DNA of 64,000 bases from Struthidea cinerea (GCA_013397865.1 VZTI01004543.1:186001-250000); one strand, 5' to 3'. Shown: positions 1 through 13,838, counted from the stretch's first letter. Notes: generated by a model from the letters alone, not told the origin. Numbers and translations: made by a program.

Positions 1-100
1 TTTCTCTTTAAAACTGAGAAGACTGAGAGCTTTGTCCTGGCGGGGGCTTTGCATGGAGAAGGTCACCTGGTGTTTAAGCTCGGGCTGCATGATGTGATAA

Positions 101-206
101 TGAGCAGCCTGGGTTAATGGAAGGTTCCTGCTCATGGCAAGGAGATGGAACTGGATGAACTTTAAGGTCCCTTCCAACTCAACAAATCCTGGGATTCTAT
201 GATGTG
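101..206 (+). repeat. CR1 LINE 3' fragment (IVD intron)
   Basis: The fragment reads AACTGGATGAAC, then TTTAAGGTCCCTTCCAACTC, and ends with the CR1 terminal motif ATTCTATGATG. That is the sense orientation of a CR1 3' end. It lies in the intron before the first visible IVD exon. Confidence 0.85.
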
Positions 207-362
207 GTGAGAAGGTGGAAAGACTTCTGAGCCTGCTCCCCTGAGGTCGCTGTTGGTGGGTGAGGGACTGTGGCTGATATCTAGGGGTCTGTGAATTAGC
301 AGAACCTCCAGCTCCCTCGTGTCTGCTGTGTCCATGTCTCCTCCTGTGTCTAGTTTCTCTGA

Positions 363-1501
<1,139 letters not shown>

Positions 1502-1900
1502 CGCCACCAGTGCAGAGGCAGCACCGTGACCACCACGAGGCCTTGACCGTGAGGCTGAAATGCCTCCATTCCAGCATCATTGCTTCTGGAACCCCCTCTG
1601 CCTGCTCTGGGAACAGATACTGCTGGACTGGGCTTGGACAAAGAATCAGAGGGTACATGGAAGGAGAAGTGTTTTTTCCCTTTTGTGATCAACCTGATTC
1701 ATGTTGTTCATGAGCTGTTGATTCTCAGCTTTGTAAGGCAGAGGTTCATCCCCCCACCAGGCAGGCTGGCAAGGGGTATGCAGCCACTCCTGCACACAGA
1801 AAGTCAACCCAAACCCATCAAAAAATGGACAATGAGGGAACAACTTTGTTCTTTCCAAAAAGCCGAGTGCCATTAAACAGTTAGAATTCAGCATATTGCC
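1502..1900 (+). other. IVD: IVD 3' UTR with a candidate poly(A) signal
   Basis: This is non-coding sequence after the IVD stop. The first plausible poly(A) hexamer is ATTAAA at 1872-1877, with TG-rich sequence a few tens of bases later. The true cleavage site could be further downstream and was not verified. Confidence 0.45.
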
Positions 1901-3827
1901 ATTGGAAGGTGAAACTTCCTGCTGTGACCTTCCAATGGGATTAATGCCTTCCATTGTGGGAACTTGACACCAACCACATCATGGGGTTGCTATCATGAAT
2001 GCTCAAAATCATCTGTGCACAAGCAGTGTTTTAAGTGCTGATTCCTAAATCTTCCTTAAATCCCGTGTGTGTTTCTTTGCAGAATTCCTTTCCTATTTGC
2101 AGAATTACTTTCCTGTTCCAGCTGCTTCTGGAGTTATTTGGGTGCAGGCCTGAGTCCTTGCTGCGCTGACTGACTGCTCCCACCAAGTCATTCCCTCAGA
2201 TCTGTCACCATCGATCACTCTGGGGACAGTTAACACGTCCGAGCTGTGTTGTGACATCCGTGAATGAAGCAGGCAGACAGAGCTGACTTTCTTTGGGGTT
2301 TAGTTCCCTCTGAAGGTTGTTGTTTTGGCCAAGCCTGTCCTCACACTCCACCTCAGGGCAGCTGAGCAATGTGCTTGTGAGTGATCTCAGTGCATCTTGT
2401 ATCAAGCAAATTGGGGCTTATCCAGCTTTTTAAAGGAAATCGCACAGCATCCTGCCAGCCTTTAAGTGTGAATCACAAATCAAAACGGGCTGCTGGAAAT
2501 GTGATTGAACAGTTAATTAAACAGTTGCCATGTAGGCAGCTCCCAGCAGTTTTAACAAAACTCACCTTCAACTGTGTGTATTTTTTTGGTTGTAGTTGAC
2601 ACCTGTCTGTACCAGGTGACAGTAGACTAACACAGAATTTTAAAGTGCCACAGATTGAAGACGATTCACTTTCCTGAATTGCCAAGTAGGTCACCAAGAG
2701 TTTATAAAAGTCACAAAGAGCCAGAAAGAGCTTCTGAAGTCCTGGTGGTAGCACTTTCCTCCAAAACTTCATATTTATTCAGCCTCATTGGGTGGCTGTC
2801 ACCCAGGAAGTGTCCCAGGGTTTAACTTTTAGCCTAAATCTCTGGATAGAGGGTGGACAGAGGTGCCTTGTCAGGAGTATCTTGTTAAGCTGCATCTGAA
2901 AATGCTGTGGAAGTGAACCTTGAGGTGCACTTCATACAGGAGACACTCGGTGCATTGCTGTACACGGAGGTAAGAATTTAGTTATGTGACCAGACTTTTA
3001 TGTTTTATCACAAAATGATTCCTGGATCACTCTTAAGATCCATTCGTGCCAGAGGAACTTTTCTAGGGAGTGTCAGAGCCATAATAGGAAGATGTGAGAT
3101 TCAGATTGTTAAAAATAGGTTTTCTAAGGTGGAAGCAACCCGGAGATTTTTAAACCTGTCCTTCAGCACTGGAGAGGTCTGGTTTTAATACACATAATAA
3201 ATAATGCCTTCACTTTCCAGGCTGATCAGCATCTTGGAGTTGAAGGTAAAATGAATCAATATCTAACATCTTGGGACAGGGGCAGGGAGAGATTCATAAA
3301 TCCTCACTGCCTTGGGAAAGGGATGGGAGAGCTTTTTTGGGGAAAAGTGGGTTAATCTTTATACTATACTAATGAAAGAAGCCTTTGCTGTGGCCTGTGC
3401 TCCTGGGGGGGTCCCAGCAGAGGGGAGGTGCAGGCGCTGGTACCCACCAAAGCGCATCCAAGCTGGCAGCAGCAACAGCTACGGTGTTGCTTTCCCTGCC
3501 TATCTCTCCCTCTTCCCAACCACAGCTTTTCCCCATAATTCTCATTTAAAAGAAATACATTTACAGAGATCATGCAGGCTGTGCCTCGGGCCTCCTCTGG
3601 AGAGCAGCAGAGCTAACAGTGAAAACACAGGGGGCCATGCCTCTGGATATGATCCAAACAGTGTCTGCTGTGGATATGTGATGGAAATTGTCCTGGCCTG
3701 ACAGCCTTTGGCTGGTGGCAGGGCTGGATGTGCTGCATCTTCTCTGTTTTTCAAGATCCTTGCCCTGTTTGCAGCTGGCTGGCCACTGAGCAGAGAAGGC
3801 ATGGAGAGCAGGGGGAGTTATTTATTA
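1901..3827. other. Intergenic sequence, nothing recognised
   Basis: This is ordinary AT/GC-balanced avian intergenic DNA between the IVD 3' end and the LTR insertion. I see no exon with convincing splice sites, no structural RNA and no clear repeat. The short open frames here have no coding character. Confidence 0.5.
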
Positions 3828-3832
3828 AGGTA
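3828..3832. repeat. Target-site duplication, left copy (AGGTA)
   Basis: The 5 bp AGGTA lies directly before the TG terminus of the LTR and is repeated exactly at 4926-4930 after its CA terminus. Confidence 0.85.
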
Positions 3833-4925
3833 TGCAGTGGGTTGACCCTGGCTGGGTGCCAGGCACCCACCAAAGCCTCTCTATCACTGCCATCCACAGC
3901 TGGACAGGGAGACAAAATATAACAAAGGTTCATGGGTTGAGCTAAGGATCGGGAGAGCTCCCTCACCCAGAACTGTCAGGCAAAACTGACTCGAAGTAGA
4001 GATGTTAATTGAATATATTACTAACAAAATCAGAGCAGGATAATGAGAGGCAAAAAACCCCTTAAAAACATCTTCCCCCCACTCTTCCCTCCTTCCCTGC
4101 TGTAACTCCTCCCCCCACAGCAGCGCAGGGAGACAGAAATGGTGGTTATAGTCAGTTCATCACAAGTTGTTTCTTTTACTGCTCAGGGAGAGGAGTCCTT
4201 CCCATGCTCCAGCATGGGGTCCCTCCGACAGGAGACAGCTCTCCATGAACTTCTCAGTGTGAGTTCATCCCACGGGCAGGAGTTCTCCACGAACTGCTGC
4301 ATTGTGGGTCATTCTTCCACAGGATCAGTCCTTCAGACACAGCCTGCTCCAAGGTGGATCCCCCACAGGTTTACAGGTCCTACCAGGAAAATTGCTCCAG
4401 CGTGGGCTCCTCTCTCTGTGGTCTGCAAGTCCCTGCACAGGCCTCCTTATGGGCTCACAGCCTCCTCTCAGGCATCCCCCTGCTCCAGTGTGGGGTCTTC
4501 CACAGCCTTCAGGTGGATCTCTGCACACCCGTGGCCCTCCATGGGCTGCAAGGGGACAACGTGCTCCACTATGCTCTGTACCACAGATTGAAGGGGAATC
4601 TCAGCTTGCACCTGGAGCAGCTCCTGCTCCTCCTTATCCATGGACCTTGCTGTCTGCAGGGCTGTCCTCTCATATATTCTCACCCTACCCTTCTCTGGAC
4701 CCAATTCCATCTGCCTAATATGTTTTTTTTCCTTCTTCTTAAATATGTTATCCCAGAGGTGTCACCACCATTCCTGATTGGCTCAGCCTTGGCCAGCAGC
4801 ACGTCCATCTTGGAGCTGCCTGGAATGGGCTCTGCTGGACATGGGAGAAGCTCCTGGCAGCTTCTCACAGAAGCCACCCCTGTAGTCCCCTGGCTACCAA
4901 AACCTGGCCCTGCAAACTCAGTACA
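3833..4925 (-). mobile_element. Solo LTR of a passerine ERVL-type endogenous retrovirus
   Basis: This 1,093 bp element begins TG and ends CA. It is bracketed by the 5 bp duplication AGGTA, the length typical of ERVL-class integration. No primer-binding site, gag, pol or env sequence follows, so it is a solo LTR left by recombination between two LTRs. The sequence resembles a songbird LTR family I know: a GCTGGGTGCCAGGCACCCA segment at one end and a CCAAT box followed by a TATA-like ATATTTAAG near the other. The CCAAT/TATA order points to transcription on the minus strand, with U3 starting at 4925. The middle holds a degenerate short-unit array. Exact termini and duplication suggest it is not very old. 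The family name needs a repeat-library match. The open frames within it are shadows. Confidence 0.88.
4200..4520. repeat. Degenerate tandem array inside the LTR
   Basis: The core TGCTCCAGYRTGGG recurs with changes near 4208, 4283, 4345, 4395 and 4481. Each copy is followed by a variable C-rich stretch with CACGGG or CACAGG. The units are about 50-85 bp and diverged. They lie within the U3/R part of the LTR. Confidence 0.6.
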
Positions 4926-4930
4926 AGGTA
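4926..4930. repeat. Target-site duplication, right copy (AGGTA)
   Basis: This is the right-hand AGGTA, directly after the LTR terminus GTACA. It is identical to 3828-3832. Confidence 0.85.
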
Positions 4931-4975
4931 ACAGAGAGCTTATTTCAGCAGTGTGGGATTTGGAATGAGGTTCAG

Positions 4976-5216
4976 TTAGTGACAGGAAGAGAGGGCATAG
5001 CCTCAAGCTGCACCGGGGGGGTTCAGGTGGGATATAAAGAAGAATTTCTTTACAGAAAGAGTAGTCAGGCATTAGAAGGGGCTGTCCAGGGAGGTGGTGG
5101 AGTCCCCATACCTGGAGGTGTCCAAGGAACAACTAGACAATGGCATTCAGTGCTCTGCGTTGGGTGACAAGGTGGGCATCAGGCACAGGTTGGACTCGAT
5201 GATCACCTTGTGGTAG
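4976..5216 (+). repeat. CR1 LINE 3' fragment
   Basis: Sense CR1 sequence: GTGACAGGAAGAGAGG, AAGAATTTCTTTACAGAAAG, GGTGGTGGAGTCCCCAT, then TTGGACTCGATGATCACCTT. It lacks the very last terminal repeats. Confidence 0.9.
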
Positions 5217-7129
5217 AAAAGCTGGGCTTACACTGAGCTGGGGCACTGCCAGTGTTTGATCCAGAAACTCAAGGGAAGTGGAAGATACAGTGGGAAAGAT
5301 GGGCTGGGACATCTCTGGTGTTCTCCCTCATGCTTCTCCGGGCAGAATAGACCATGGCTCCTTCCAGTGTTGGACACAGCTTGAGGTTAAACAGAGACTG
5401 TGTTTGTGGGGCTGCCCACAGCATGAGGGAGCTGTTTGCTTTATGAACACACCAGGGACATAGTGTTAAAATCTGCGACGTAAAACTGCTGCGGAGGGTC
5501 CGTGGGCCCAGCTGGGATTACAGCCCATCCACCCAGGGAGCCACGGCCCCATCATGGGGCTGGGCTGTGGTTAAAGCAAATCTTGCCTTGTCAAGAGAGG
5601 TCAAACCACACCGAGAGATGCAGGATGTGGGAGAGGAACTCGTGTTTGCACAGCACCTCAGTCAAAGCAGTGGCTCTCCCCGATCCCCCACAGGGACCTG
5701 CGTGTGGTGGTTTACCTCCCAAAAAAGATGTCCTGAGTCCTGCTGGGGCTGCCAGATGGGATTCCCAGCCTACTGCATTGCTGTGGGACCACTGGCTCCC
5801 TCTCAGCAGCTCCCTGGAGAGCCCCTCTGTCCGCTGCTCTGTCGCACTGCCTGTCCCAGGGGAGAGCAGGAACCCTCACCCCACTTTCAGGGCAGTGGGG
5901 AGCATGTGTGCTTGTGTGTATGTGGGACAGAGGATGTGGTTTCTTGCCTGTGGAGCTGGTCCATGAGGGGAAGGGAGGCTTTAGTAATCTGTGGGAAGGA
6001 TGATATCTCACTCCCGTGCTGGGCTTTGAGCAATTTCAGTACAGGGTGACACATAACGAAAGTGTCATCGCGTCCTGATTTCACTGTACAGAGATGTGCT
6101 GAAGCCAAGCCCTGCGGTGATGCTCCATCCCTGTTCACGAGCCTCCCTCCTGCTCCTGCCTCCCTCCTGCAGCCCAACACGAAGTGCTATTCAAAATCTC
6201 TGTGTATTTAGATTCCCGCTTGCCTCAGCCTCCCCGGGGCTCCGGGCAGCAATCGCTGCGGTTCAACGCCGCTGCTGGAGCACGGACCTGCTGCTGTGTC
6301 ACCTCCGCGTTCCCACATGTGGGTAATGAGTCGGTTTCTTTCCCAGGCTGGAGTGAGAGCTCACGGAGCCACACGTATCCGCTGTCACGGATGCAGGCAG
6401 AGAGGACGCGACCCCTGCGTCCTGGCCGCTCTGTCCCTGCGTCCTGCCCGGCAGCTGCCCGCTCCTCCCGCACAGCTGTGCCGGCCACGCTCCCCTCGCA
6501 GCGAGGCACCCGCTCCTCCCGGCCACGGCCCCGTAGGAAGATTAGAAAGAGATTTCTTTTCAATCTATACAAGAATTCACAACTGTGAAGGGGAGACAAA
6601 AACATTCTTGAGCCGAGGGGACAATATTGTGCGAGGGAGGCCCGGGGGGGCTGCAGGATTACTGTAGCGCAGCCCAGGGTCGCCCCGCTTGCACCTGCTG
6701 TTTGCTGAAAGGCTGATGCTGAGCAACAAGCAGCTGATGCTGAGGCCCAGTTGTCAGCCTGAATGGGGAAAAAAGGCTGGAGCAGCGTGGTCGCCAAAGG
6801 GAAATGGCAGGCGGCCCAGTGCCAGCAGGAGGAGGGAGCTGGCGGTGGGGGAACAGCAGCCGGCTCCCCCTTGGCACGTGGAGCTCCAGGCAGACCCAGA
6901 GGTGTGGGTCTGCCTGAGGATCTGTCATTCCAAAAGCATCCAGGAGAAAGGGGATGATCCTGAACCTCTAAGGAGGTTGAGAGCATAAGCTCTCCCCCAA
7001 CCACCCTGCTCGCTCCAGCGCTGAGCTGCCATAATGGGCAGGAGATGATGTCCCCACCAAACCCAAAACTGAAGTAGCACTGCTGCAGGACATCCTGCCG
7101 TTGGCTACTGCTGTCCCCCAGGCAGGAGG
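5217..7129. other. Intergenic sequence with a moderately CpG-rich stretch
   Basis: No gene is recognised. Bases about 6,220-6,540 are clearly richer in G+C and CpG than their surroundings. They could be a weak CpG island, an unannotated promoter, or simply GC-rich DNA. The long minus-strand open frame across this stretch starts inside antisense CR1 and has no recognisable domain. Confidence 0.4.
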
Positions 7130-7352
7130 AAAGGTACTTTTCAGGAAGAATTTCTTCATGGAAAGGGTTGTCCAGCATTGTAGTGGGCTGCCCATGGAAG
7201 TGGTGGAGTCACCATCCCTGTAGGTGTTCAAGGAACAACTGGACCTGGCACTCAGTGCTGTAGTCTGATTGACAAGGTGGGGATTGGTCACTGGCTGAAC
7301 TGGATGATCTTGGACATCTTTTCCAACCTAAATTATTCTGGAATTCTCTGAT
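7130..7352 (+). repeat. CR1 LINE 3' fragment
   Basis: Sense CR1 sequence: GGAAGAATTTCTTCATGGAA, GTGGTGGAGTCACCATCCCT, then GATGATCTTGGACATCTTTT and a degenerate ATTCTGG terminal motif. Confidence 0.92.
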
Positions 7353-10300
7353 CCTGCAGTTTCTGCTCACAGCCCCCACTCTGGTAGGGACAATGACAGC
7401 CAGATAGATGTGCCCTGCAGCAGGAGGACCAGAGTGGCACTTGGATCATTCAGCGTTGTCACCCAGAGGTACTGAGGCACCTTGATCTCTTTGGGCTGTA
7501 CAATGAGCACTGAACCTGCTCAGCTCATCCATGGAGCATCACTTCTGTCCCCAGCACTGCCCACGTGGGGCAGGGCAGAGAGAGAAGAGGGAGTTTCTGA
7601 AGGGTGCCTCTCTGAGCTGAGGGGCTTGGCACAAGCACAGCCCTCTCCTGTGTGGGGCTGTCTGGTGGCAAAGCTGGGACTGCCCAGAGAGGGATTTTCC
7701 AGCCCTCTGCTGCAACTGCCTCCCATAAGAGAGGCAGGAGTGAGCATGTTTTCCTGCAGCTGTTGGCGGGATGGAAATAATCCACATGCCCTGGGTGTCT
7801 GCAGGGTGAAGGGGGCTGTACTGGATCGATGTTCCCCCTGTGAGCCAACCTGTGCCAAGGGGCATTAGGAAATACACAGCCTGTGTCCTCTCTGCATCTC
7901 ATTGCAGAGCTTGGGGCTTCTTCGGAGGGACAACAAACCCAGCATTGGTCTGAAGGAAAGGAAAGAGTGGCAGCTGCCTGGCTTGCCCAATGCAGAGGAG
8001 AAAAGCAAACGGTTATTTCCGCAGCCCAGCAGGGTCCCTACTGTGAGTTAGTGCCCAGGTGCTCCTGCTGGCATGAGGATAGGGAGCTGCACAGAGGGAT
8101 GGCCTGGCCACATCCCTGCTGACCAGACACACTCAGGATATCCCCAAGGATTATTTCTTTTGCTTGGGTATGCCCAAGCATAAGCTTCCAGCACTGGGAG
8201 CCTCCGTGCAGCTCCCCCAGGCCCCGCTTCCCCAAGGAGCTGGCGTCGCATCAGTGCTGAACACTCTCACCCGGGGCTGGTGTTCCCAAGAGCCAGCGTT
8301 TCCAACACGGCTCCACAGAGCTTCCTCGTGGGACCATGAGGGTGTGCGGAACTCGAGGCTGGTAAGGTCTTTCCTGGATCTTTATGGAGACAATCTCCTG
8401 CTCTGGGGGCAGCCCTGGCTCTCACATCCCTGCTGAGATGGGACATTGCTCCCTTTGTTGGGATCAGTGTCCCCACGGGAGTAGCCAGTATCCGCCTGGG
8501 ACCACCTGGTTTCTCCCCTGCAGGGGTGGCTGCATCACAGCATGCAGGAGCACCCACCCTCCTGTACTCTTACTCAGCCTGTCTTGGAAAACTGGAAGTC
8601 TTCCTGCAGCTTCCACAGGCTGCTTTTGTTCTTAGAAAACCTCCTCCATCTCTATTTTCTCCGTGGCAGCACCTCCTGGGAGCCATAGGCAGAATCGAGC
8701 CCTTTTTGACCAGTGTCCTTTCTACACAGGTCAGAACCTCAGCACCCCTGAGCGCCCCAAAACTGCTGCTGGCAGCACCTTGGGTCCCCCTTCCTCTGCC
8801 GCCGGTCCCAGGTCCAGCCAGAGGTGAACATTCTCAGAGCGATCCTCAGCAGGGCCAGCAATCCTTTGCCTCCTGCTTTTTGCTTGATTTGCCTTAGCTC
8901 CCTGGCTGGGGTGCACTGGAGGGAGGCTGTGCTCCGGCATGGAGATCATGCCAGGAAGCCATCAGGAGCCACAGACAGGCAGATGATTGAAAAGCCAACA
9001 CACTCCAGCAGGGCTGGTTTGAGTTGCAAAAGAGCTGATTTTGGTGAAAGGCAAAAAAAGCTGCAATTTCAAGCAGGTCCCACCCCTGGGCTGTGGTTTG
9101 TAAGGGCAAGGGTGGCACTGAGCCCCCCAAACTCAGGTCCTTGGAAGGGCACAGGGCAGAACGAGCCACAGCATCCCTTAAGAAGAGAGGGCTCATGGAT
9201 TAGCAAGATTTTGGGATTCCAGGGAATCCTTACCTCCATGGCAGCTATGGGTTTGCCAAGGGAATGTATTTACCCCTGCCAGATAAGCACCTTCCCCACC
9301 AGAAGGACTGGGCCATGCTAAGGGGTTAAATAACTTGCCCAAGTTCACCAGGGTTGTCTGTAGCAGAGAGGAGAAAAAATCCTGTGGGCTCCTGAGTCAC
9401 CATCATTTGTGACCCATCTCATGATTAAAAAATGCAGTTTGGTGCTTCTGGGTCTGGATTTGGTGTCCAACTATCAATGATTATTAAGCTTTTCTCTGTG
9501 AAATTAAAAGGTGTTTTAAATGCTCAACATATTTCCTTCCTTCCCAGAGCCCCAGGATAACCCAAACAGGTTCATTTCTGCTACAGGTGGACCAAGAGCA
9601 AAATCAGCCTCATTTTCCTCTACCTGCCTGATATTGAGGTGGGATAAAGAGGCAGAAAAGCCACAGAACAGCCAAAAAGAAGAGGCTGAGCCCAGTCTGC
9701 AGGGAGGCAAGTCACTGCTGTCCTCAAACCAGTATCTTTAATTGCTGCATCTCTTCTGCCTGTGCCCAAAGAGCTGATCCCAGGTGACTCCAACGGACAA
9801 TGTCATTTAAATCAATTATCTCCCTATTTGGAGCCATCCACCCTCTCCCTCCTTCACCATACAGCCGTGAGCCCCATAATTTATTCATCCTTGGCTGCAC
9901 TTAAACATCTGCTCCACTGCCATTTGAGTTTGGCAGAGCATTAGCTTTAAAATTTCATGAAACATAGTGCAGGTGGCAAAATCAGAAATTAGGGATTATA
10001 ATCACGGCAAAGCTGGGTCGGTGAGCTGACTCCAGCTCAGGACAAGAGACGCCAGGAGAGCTCCTGGGGATTTAATGCCCCTCAGGTGTTCAAATCACAT
10101 TTTTGTTCCCTTTTCCCAGAGGTTGGGAGGATTTTTACATCACTCCTGCTCTTAGGTGGATGTTAAAGTCAGGGGAGCATCTCGTGCTCATTGCTCATTG
10201 CTCCTTGGGTTTTATTGCTCTGTTGCTGCTGCCACAAAATTTTTCTGGCCAGGGGGTTGTTTTTGAAGGGTATGTGTCCCCTGAAAGGTGCCTGAAGACA

Positions 10301-13300
10301 TCTTTGCCCACCAAATTGAGATTATCAGGATTTAATGATATCCTCCACCCCAGCCACGCTTGTGGGAAGAAGGAACCATCCTGGAGCTGTGCCACAGTTC
10401 CCTCTCCAGCCCTAGGGATGGGCTATAAAGTAGGGATAAGGTGCTGGAACAATGCTGGTTTTAAGAAAAAAGCAGAAATCCATGTGTCCCCAGTCCCTGC
10501 TTTCACCACAGAGCCACAACCCTCTAAAACATGTTGGTTATCCGCAGCAGTTCCCTGTGTTTATAGCTAATGAAGAGAGCTTTGGAAAGAAAATATTTGC
10601 TTTAGCAATTCCTCTTTCATCTATTAACCCAGTTTCCATCGTCGCACGGAGCTGGGTCGGAGGGATAGAGGAGCAGGAGGGAGGGCAGGGGGCTGGCTAG
10701 GGAGGTTAGAGGGAATTGAGAGACCTCTGTGCCTCTGGATCTGGCACTGACGATGCTGAAGAGCTTTAGGATCCACCAATTTCTGAGCCATCAGACATCC
10801 TACCCCGCAGAGGAGGAGATCAACCCCTACTCCTCTTCCCAAGCGTTAAGACGAAGACCAAGGGGATTATTTAGTGCTCGGCTGTGCTTTGATGCCTGGG
10901 AAGCTTCTGGAGTATGGGGGGTTTTAGATCTATTGAAGCACCTGGCAGATAACCAGGTGATAAAAGAGCCAGCGTGGGTTTGTCACACAGAGAATTCCCC
11001 TCTTTCCTGAGGAAACTGGATGTGTGGATGAAGAAGCTGCCACAAATGAGACATATCCTGACTTTAGGAAGGCTTTAGACCTCATGTGACATTTTGGGAA
11101 GGAAACAAGGCTGTTTGGGCTGGACACAGACTCACTGTGCTGCACAGCATGCTGGAAAATTCTCTCCCAAAGGCATAGCCAAGCTCCAGCCTTGGCAGGG
11201 CTCTGAGGAGCTTCCCTCCACACCAGCCTCCTGTTTGGTCCCCTGCATTCCATCTGCCTGGATAAAGGGTGTTGTTTTAAAGAGAGGGACTGGTCAGCTC
11301 TCCAAATCCAGTCCCTGTGCAGCAGGAAGGACTTGCCTGGACACCACCAACCCTCAGTGCTGGGTGAAGAGGTGCCAATCTGGGCAGTCCAGGGCTGCGC
11401 AGGTTCTAATGTGACAGAGAACAGCACAATGAGATTTGGTACAGAGATGATCCACTCAGACCCAAATTTAGGGCAAGGCGTAGGAGTAAACATGCACTGA
11501 TGGAATTTTCGGGTTGGGCTTTGAAGTCTCAAGGATAGGAGGAAGGGAGTAGCCATCTCCAAGGGTTTGAGGCTTCAGTTTTATAGAAGGAAAACAGGTG
11601 GGGGGAAAGAGGGTGACTTTTAACCAGTTTTATCTCCACAGGTTTGGACAAGGCTCCCATCAGGACCTGCCTTGTTCCCCATTTTAGCTTTGAAAGTTTG
11701 TCCAGCTCTGGATTCTCACAGGGCAAACTGAACTTTACACTGTGACACTTTTTAGCAACTTTTCCTCCCATGAACTCGGAAAGGTGCTTTTATGGGATGG
11801 GGGCTGGCTGGAACCCATACCAGTGTTCTGAGGAGGCCAGTGCCCTGATTCCCCCTGTTTTGGGGGGTAAGGCAGGGCTGGGGCAATCTCTGACCACAGT
11901 AGTGGATTAAGGAGGGTTTATCAGGATTATCAGGGTTGCTGCTCTCAGGTGAAGTTTGGGAAGTTCTTACCACACCAGCTCCTCACATCGAAATGCATCC
12001 TCAGCACCCCCCAGGGATTTTTGTACTTCAAAAGTCTCCACTAGATCCTGCCTAAGCCCAGGCACAGACTCGAGGCTGTGAGGAGCCCCGGGGCTGGGTT
12101 CCTGGGCAGGAAGCCTGTTTTGGGGTGTCACTGGGTGTGAGGAGCTGGGGACAGCGGGACGGGACCTGGATGGGGATGGGCAGTAGTGGACTGTAAATAG
12201 GATGAACCCAGAGGGACTGTCAGTACCTGAGGACCCCAAAGTACAGATCCAGCACTTCCAGGTACCTCCAGTGAGCCAGGCTTGCCCAGGGCTTCATTTC
12301 CAACTCAGAAACCAGGTCCCCGCCAGTGCGGAGCTGTCACTTTGCTGGAGCGATCTGTAACTTCCCTGGCTAATTGTCAAAGCACAGCACTCAATCCAGG
12401 GCACTCTTCCCTCGGGAAAGTGGCTTCTCCCACCTGAACTGGCAGGAGAGCAGCCCCAGGAATTGGGAACATTGCATCATTCCCATGGCAACAGCCTGGG
12501 AGGCTGCGAATGGAGAATTATGACTTTGTTCCCCGTTCTGGCACGAGGAGAAGGTGGGCTTTACAGGATTAAGCAGATCCCAGCTCAAACATCCAGGGTA
12601 CCACTGGAGGGAATAATGAATAGTAATAGCAGAATAAATGGGTTTTGATCCAAGGCTCTGTCCAAACAGTCTGAACAACCCACTTTGTTTAAGTTTGGTC
12701 AGTTTCCAGGCTGAGTGTGAACCCTTTGGGGGTTTCTGAGCTGGGACAGGAGCAAGGCTGTGCCACCATTCACTTCATGGACACTTCTGAGGAATAAACT
12801 GCTCATTAAATGTGAAGCCAAGAGTGATCACTATCATCCAGGGTCCGCTGAATTAAAGTTCCCTTTACTCCAGGCACCTTTGTATCTCAAAAGAGCAGAA
12901 ATCTTCACACTGCAGGAATACTTTGGTGGACTACAAGTCCTCACGTGAGGATCTAATGAGGATATTTGGGTTAATGACTACTTTTGCAAGGGCTGCAGCA
13001 GTCAGGACATTGGGATAAGCCTGTGGCTGAGCCCAGGGCTGTGGCCACCCGCAGCCATGGGACCCACATCCTCCTCTGCAGCAGCTCCCCCGTTGTCCTG
13101 CACCCTTGTCATCCCTCACTCCACCTCATGGGAAGATCCTGCCATTGGACATGTGGACAGGACCTCAACATCGGTGGCCGTGGTTGCTCTGCCTGTTTTC
13201 CAGCTTTTTGAGCATGGCTGTTCCTCCCCTGCTATGGTGTCTCTGCACCAGGGTTTTTCTGTGCTCTCCCCACAGTGCCAGCACTTGCTCAACAATCTGT

Positions 13301-13734
13301 CCCCTGACAGCCCTGTGCATCCCATATCCCTCAAAACCCATCCTGTGTTTCAAAGTCTTAAGGAAATGGTGGGCTGACCCTTCCTTTTTTCCTTTCCTTT
13401 TTCTCTCTCACTGCCATCAAACAAGAGTGAGGAAAGATGTAGGAAAGGAAATTAAGGAGGTGCTGCCCACCCAGGGCACAGCATTTTCCCCAGCCAATTG
13501 CACATCCTCCAGATCCATCCCCAACCCAGATGACTTTTTACAGCATCTCCAAATCCCTGAGTGCTGCCTGATTTACTTCCCATGGGAGACACCATCGTCG
13601 GACAAACCCTCCTTTGCTCCCATCTCTCCCTTTCTGAGTATTTGTTATTTTAAGCCAACCCCTCAGGGATTCCATTTCTGTGAAGAATGTGGGGATTTAG
13701 GCACACTGCCCATGTTAATGCTAATAGGATTATC
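7353..13734. other. Intergenic sequence, no gene recognised
   Basis: I find no exon set, RNA gene or complete repeat in this 6.4 kb. The stretch about 10,930-11,110 vaguely recalls an old CR1 ORF2 fragment on the + strand: a segment like CTTTAGGAAGGCTTTAGACC, as in the CR1 coding region. That is too diverged to call. The open frames have no recognisable domains. Confidence 0.4.
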
Positions 13735-13838
13735 GTAGAATCATGGAATCATTTAGGTTGGAAAAGACCCTTAAGACCATCGAGTCCAACCGTTCCCCCA
13801 GCACTGCCAAGGCCACCACTAAACCATGTTCCTAAGAG
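13735..13838 (-). repeat. CR1 LINE 3' fragment
   Basis: Antisense CR1: TAGAATCATGGAATCATTTA, then GGTTGGAAAAGACCCTTAAG, ATCGAGTCCAACCGTTCCCC and GGCCACCACTAAACCATG. Confidence 0.93.

Noticed and set aside
4354..5132. Frames of 150-204 codons in the LTR
   Set aside because: They fall in the non-coding LTR and its internal array. No gag, pol or env similarity was seen.
6225..7178. 317-codon minus-strand open frame
   Set aside because: It begins in antisense CR1 sequence, crosses GC-rich DNA where stops are rare, has overlapping long frames in other registers, and shows no recognisable domain or splice structure.
10930..11110. Possible old CR1 ORF2 fragment
   Set aside because: Only short phrases match my memory of CR1 coding sequence. 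It is too diverged to call without an alignment.
13106..13738. 210-codon + strand frame
   Set aside because: An acceptor-like CT tract near 13,400 made it tempting, but there is no matching donor or partner exon, the composition varies along it, and it runs into CR1.
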